Positions 63,201 through 64,000 of a stretch of DNA of 64,000 nt are shown one piece after another (the stretch's first letter is position 1; the number at the start of each line of letters is the position of its first letter). A program made the position numbers and the translations under genes. The stretch is taken from NCBI GenBank assembly GCA_949752795.1, contig OX457074.1, positions 1 to 64,000 of the forward strand, read 5' to 3'. A model generated the notes under the pieces. It was given only the letters and a program-made list of their open reading frames with translations, searched no databases and was not told where the DNA came from. This DNA is from Hyperoodon ampullatus. Its lineage: Eukaryota; Chordata; Mammalia; Artiodactyla; Ziphiidae.

Positions 63201-64000
63201 CATCCGTACGCGGACACTGACCCTCGCGTCCACACGTGCCCCGACCCTAGCACGTGTCCGCACCCTCACCTGTGCCCTCAGCCTTGCCGTTCCCTAACCC
63301 TAACCCTAGCCCGGAACGGAAACCCACCGGCAGCCCCACACCTTACCCTCCGCCGCTCCCTCATCCTCATCCATACGCGGACACTGACCCGCGCGTCCGC
63401 ACGTGCCCCGACCCTAGCACGTGTCCGCACCCTCTCCTGTGCCCTCAGCCTTGCCGTTCCCTAACCCTAACCCTAGACCGGAACGGAAACCCACCGGCGG
63501 CCCCACACCTTACCCTCCGCCGTACCCTCATCCTAATCCGTACGCGGACACTGACCCGCGCGTCCGCACTTGCCCCGACCCTAGCACGTGTCCGCACCCT
63601 CACCTGTGCCCTCAGCCTTGCCGTTCCCTAACCCTAAACCTAGCCCGGAACGGAAACCCACCGGCAGCCCCACACCTTAGCCTCCGCCGTACCCTCATCC
63701 TAATCCGTACGCGGACACTGACCCGCGTGTCCGCACGTGCCCCGACCCTAGCACGTGTCCGCACCCTCACCTGTGCCCTCAGCCTTGCCGTTCCCTAACC
63801 CTAACCCTAGCCGGGAACGGAAACCCACCGGCAGCCTCACACCTTAGCCTCTGACGTACCCTCATCCTAATCCGTACGCGGACACTGACCCGCGCGTCCG
63901 CACGTGCCCCGACCCTAGCACGTGTCCGCACCCTCACCTGTGCCCTCAGCCTTGCCGTTCCCTAACCCTAACCCTAGCCCGGAACGGAAACCCACCGGCA
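60118..64000 (+). repeat. 19-unit HOR family, copy 4 (incomplete at window edge)
   Basis: Follows copy 3, including the CACGGGCATCC and CACCTCAGCC changes, but retains the two units copy 3 lost. The eight-unit block is present at 62288-63623. From 63624 it departs from copy 3 and instead continues like 31063 (AAACCT/GCGTGTCC, then GCCGGG with CTCTGACG). The last 43 bases (63958-64000) are a cut-off unit. Confidence 0.85.

Larger units (their letters stand above)
1..64000 (+). repeat. 167-bp GC-rich satellite array with telomere-like block, about 383 units
   Basis: The same 167-base unit repeats without interruption from end to end. Unit starts fall at 1, 168, 3007, 4343, 44757 and 49600, all equal to 1 plus a multiple of 167; later starts are shifted only by four single-base deletions. 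That gives 379 units of 167 bp, four of 166 bp and a 43-bp remainder. Units differ from the consensus by a handful of substitutions, and no unit is inverted. The consensus is about 66% GC with C far in excess of G on this strand. No unique sequence, transposon or gene interrupts it. Location on the chromosome (subtelomeric, interstitial, pericentromeric) and species cannot be read from the window. A eukaryotic satellite is the only reading that fits. Confidence 0.98.

Noticed and set aside
279..63798. About 45 open reading frames of 61-125 codons, mostly with nearly identical products
   Set aside because: All recur at multiples of the repeat, lack unique sequence, mostly begin at GTG, end at the TAA of the telomere-like block, and depend on single substitutions that remove a stop. 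They are read-through of the satellite, not genes.
1..64000. CRISPR array
   Set aside because: There are no spacers between repeats: the 167-bp unit is contiguous and much longer than a CRISPR repeat, and no cas gene is present.
1..64000. True telomere tract
   Set aside because: Each unit has only two perfect CCCTAA plus a CCCTAG; the rest is degenerate. It is telomere-like satellite, not a terminal telomeric repeat.
1..64000. rRNA spacer, tRNA or other RNA gene inside the unit
   Set aside because: No rRNA-like or tRNA-like conserved segment, pol III A/B box pair or terminator was recognised in the consensus.
1..64000. Transposable element insertions or target-site duplications within the array
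   Set aside because: The 167-bp grid is unbroken except for one-base deletions, leaving no room for an insertion.

Overview
The whole window is one head-to-tail satellite DNA array. I see no gene, RNA gene, transposon, CRISPR array or other unique sequence. The unit is 167 bp, about 66% GC and very C-rich on the + strand (consensus by hand count: 30 A, 79 C, 32 G, 26 T). Taking the first base of the window as unit position 1, there are 383 complete units (1-63957) and a 43-bp partial unit at the right edge. All units have the same orientation. Apart from four 166-bp units that share one deleted base, I found no length change: every unit boundary I checked falls on a multiple of 167 bp until the first deletion at 49600.

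Each unit starts with a telomere-like block (unit positions 3-23). Four CCC tracts are separated by TAA, TAA and TAG, so the - strand reads as a vertebrate-type TTAGGG repeat and a canonical G-quadruplex motif. The rest of the unit keeps a degenerate six-base register in phase with that block, which suggests the satellite grew out of decayed telomeric repeats. The organism is most likely a eukaryote with TTAGGG telomeres (vertebrate, other metazoan, some fungi or protists). The sequence alone does not decide which, nor whether the array is subtelomeric, interstitial or pericentromeric.

Above the unit level the array is a mosaic of higher-order repeats (HORs), recognised by shared diagnostic substitutions at lags that are whole numbers of units. 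From left to right: 836-3507 reappears circularly permuted at 13361-16032. 2673-4175 recurs at 9520-11022. 4844-7014 is a relative of the later 16-unit HOR. 7683-9185 recurs at 32232-33734. 9687-13360 recurs at 16033-19706 (38 units). 17870-19706 recurs at 21878-23714 (24 units) and 20208-21376 at 23715-24883 (21 units). 24049-29392 is two tandem copies of a 16-unit HOR. 33735-40581 is a tandem pair of 21 and 20 units. 40582-45758 is a tandem pair of 22 units with losses. 46928-48096 matches 19206-20374. 48932-64000 holds a 19-unit HOR in two full 3172-bp copies, one 25-unit copy and one incomplete copy.

Several HOR edges fall inside single hybrid units whose left and right halves carry markers of different parent units. 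Exactly 1, 2, 3 or 5 units are missing at these points. This is the expected footprint of unequal exchange or conversion in register. The open reading frames in the window are by-products of the repeat and are not annotated as genes.
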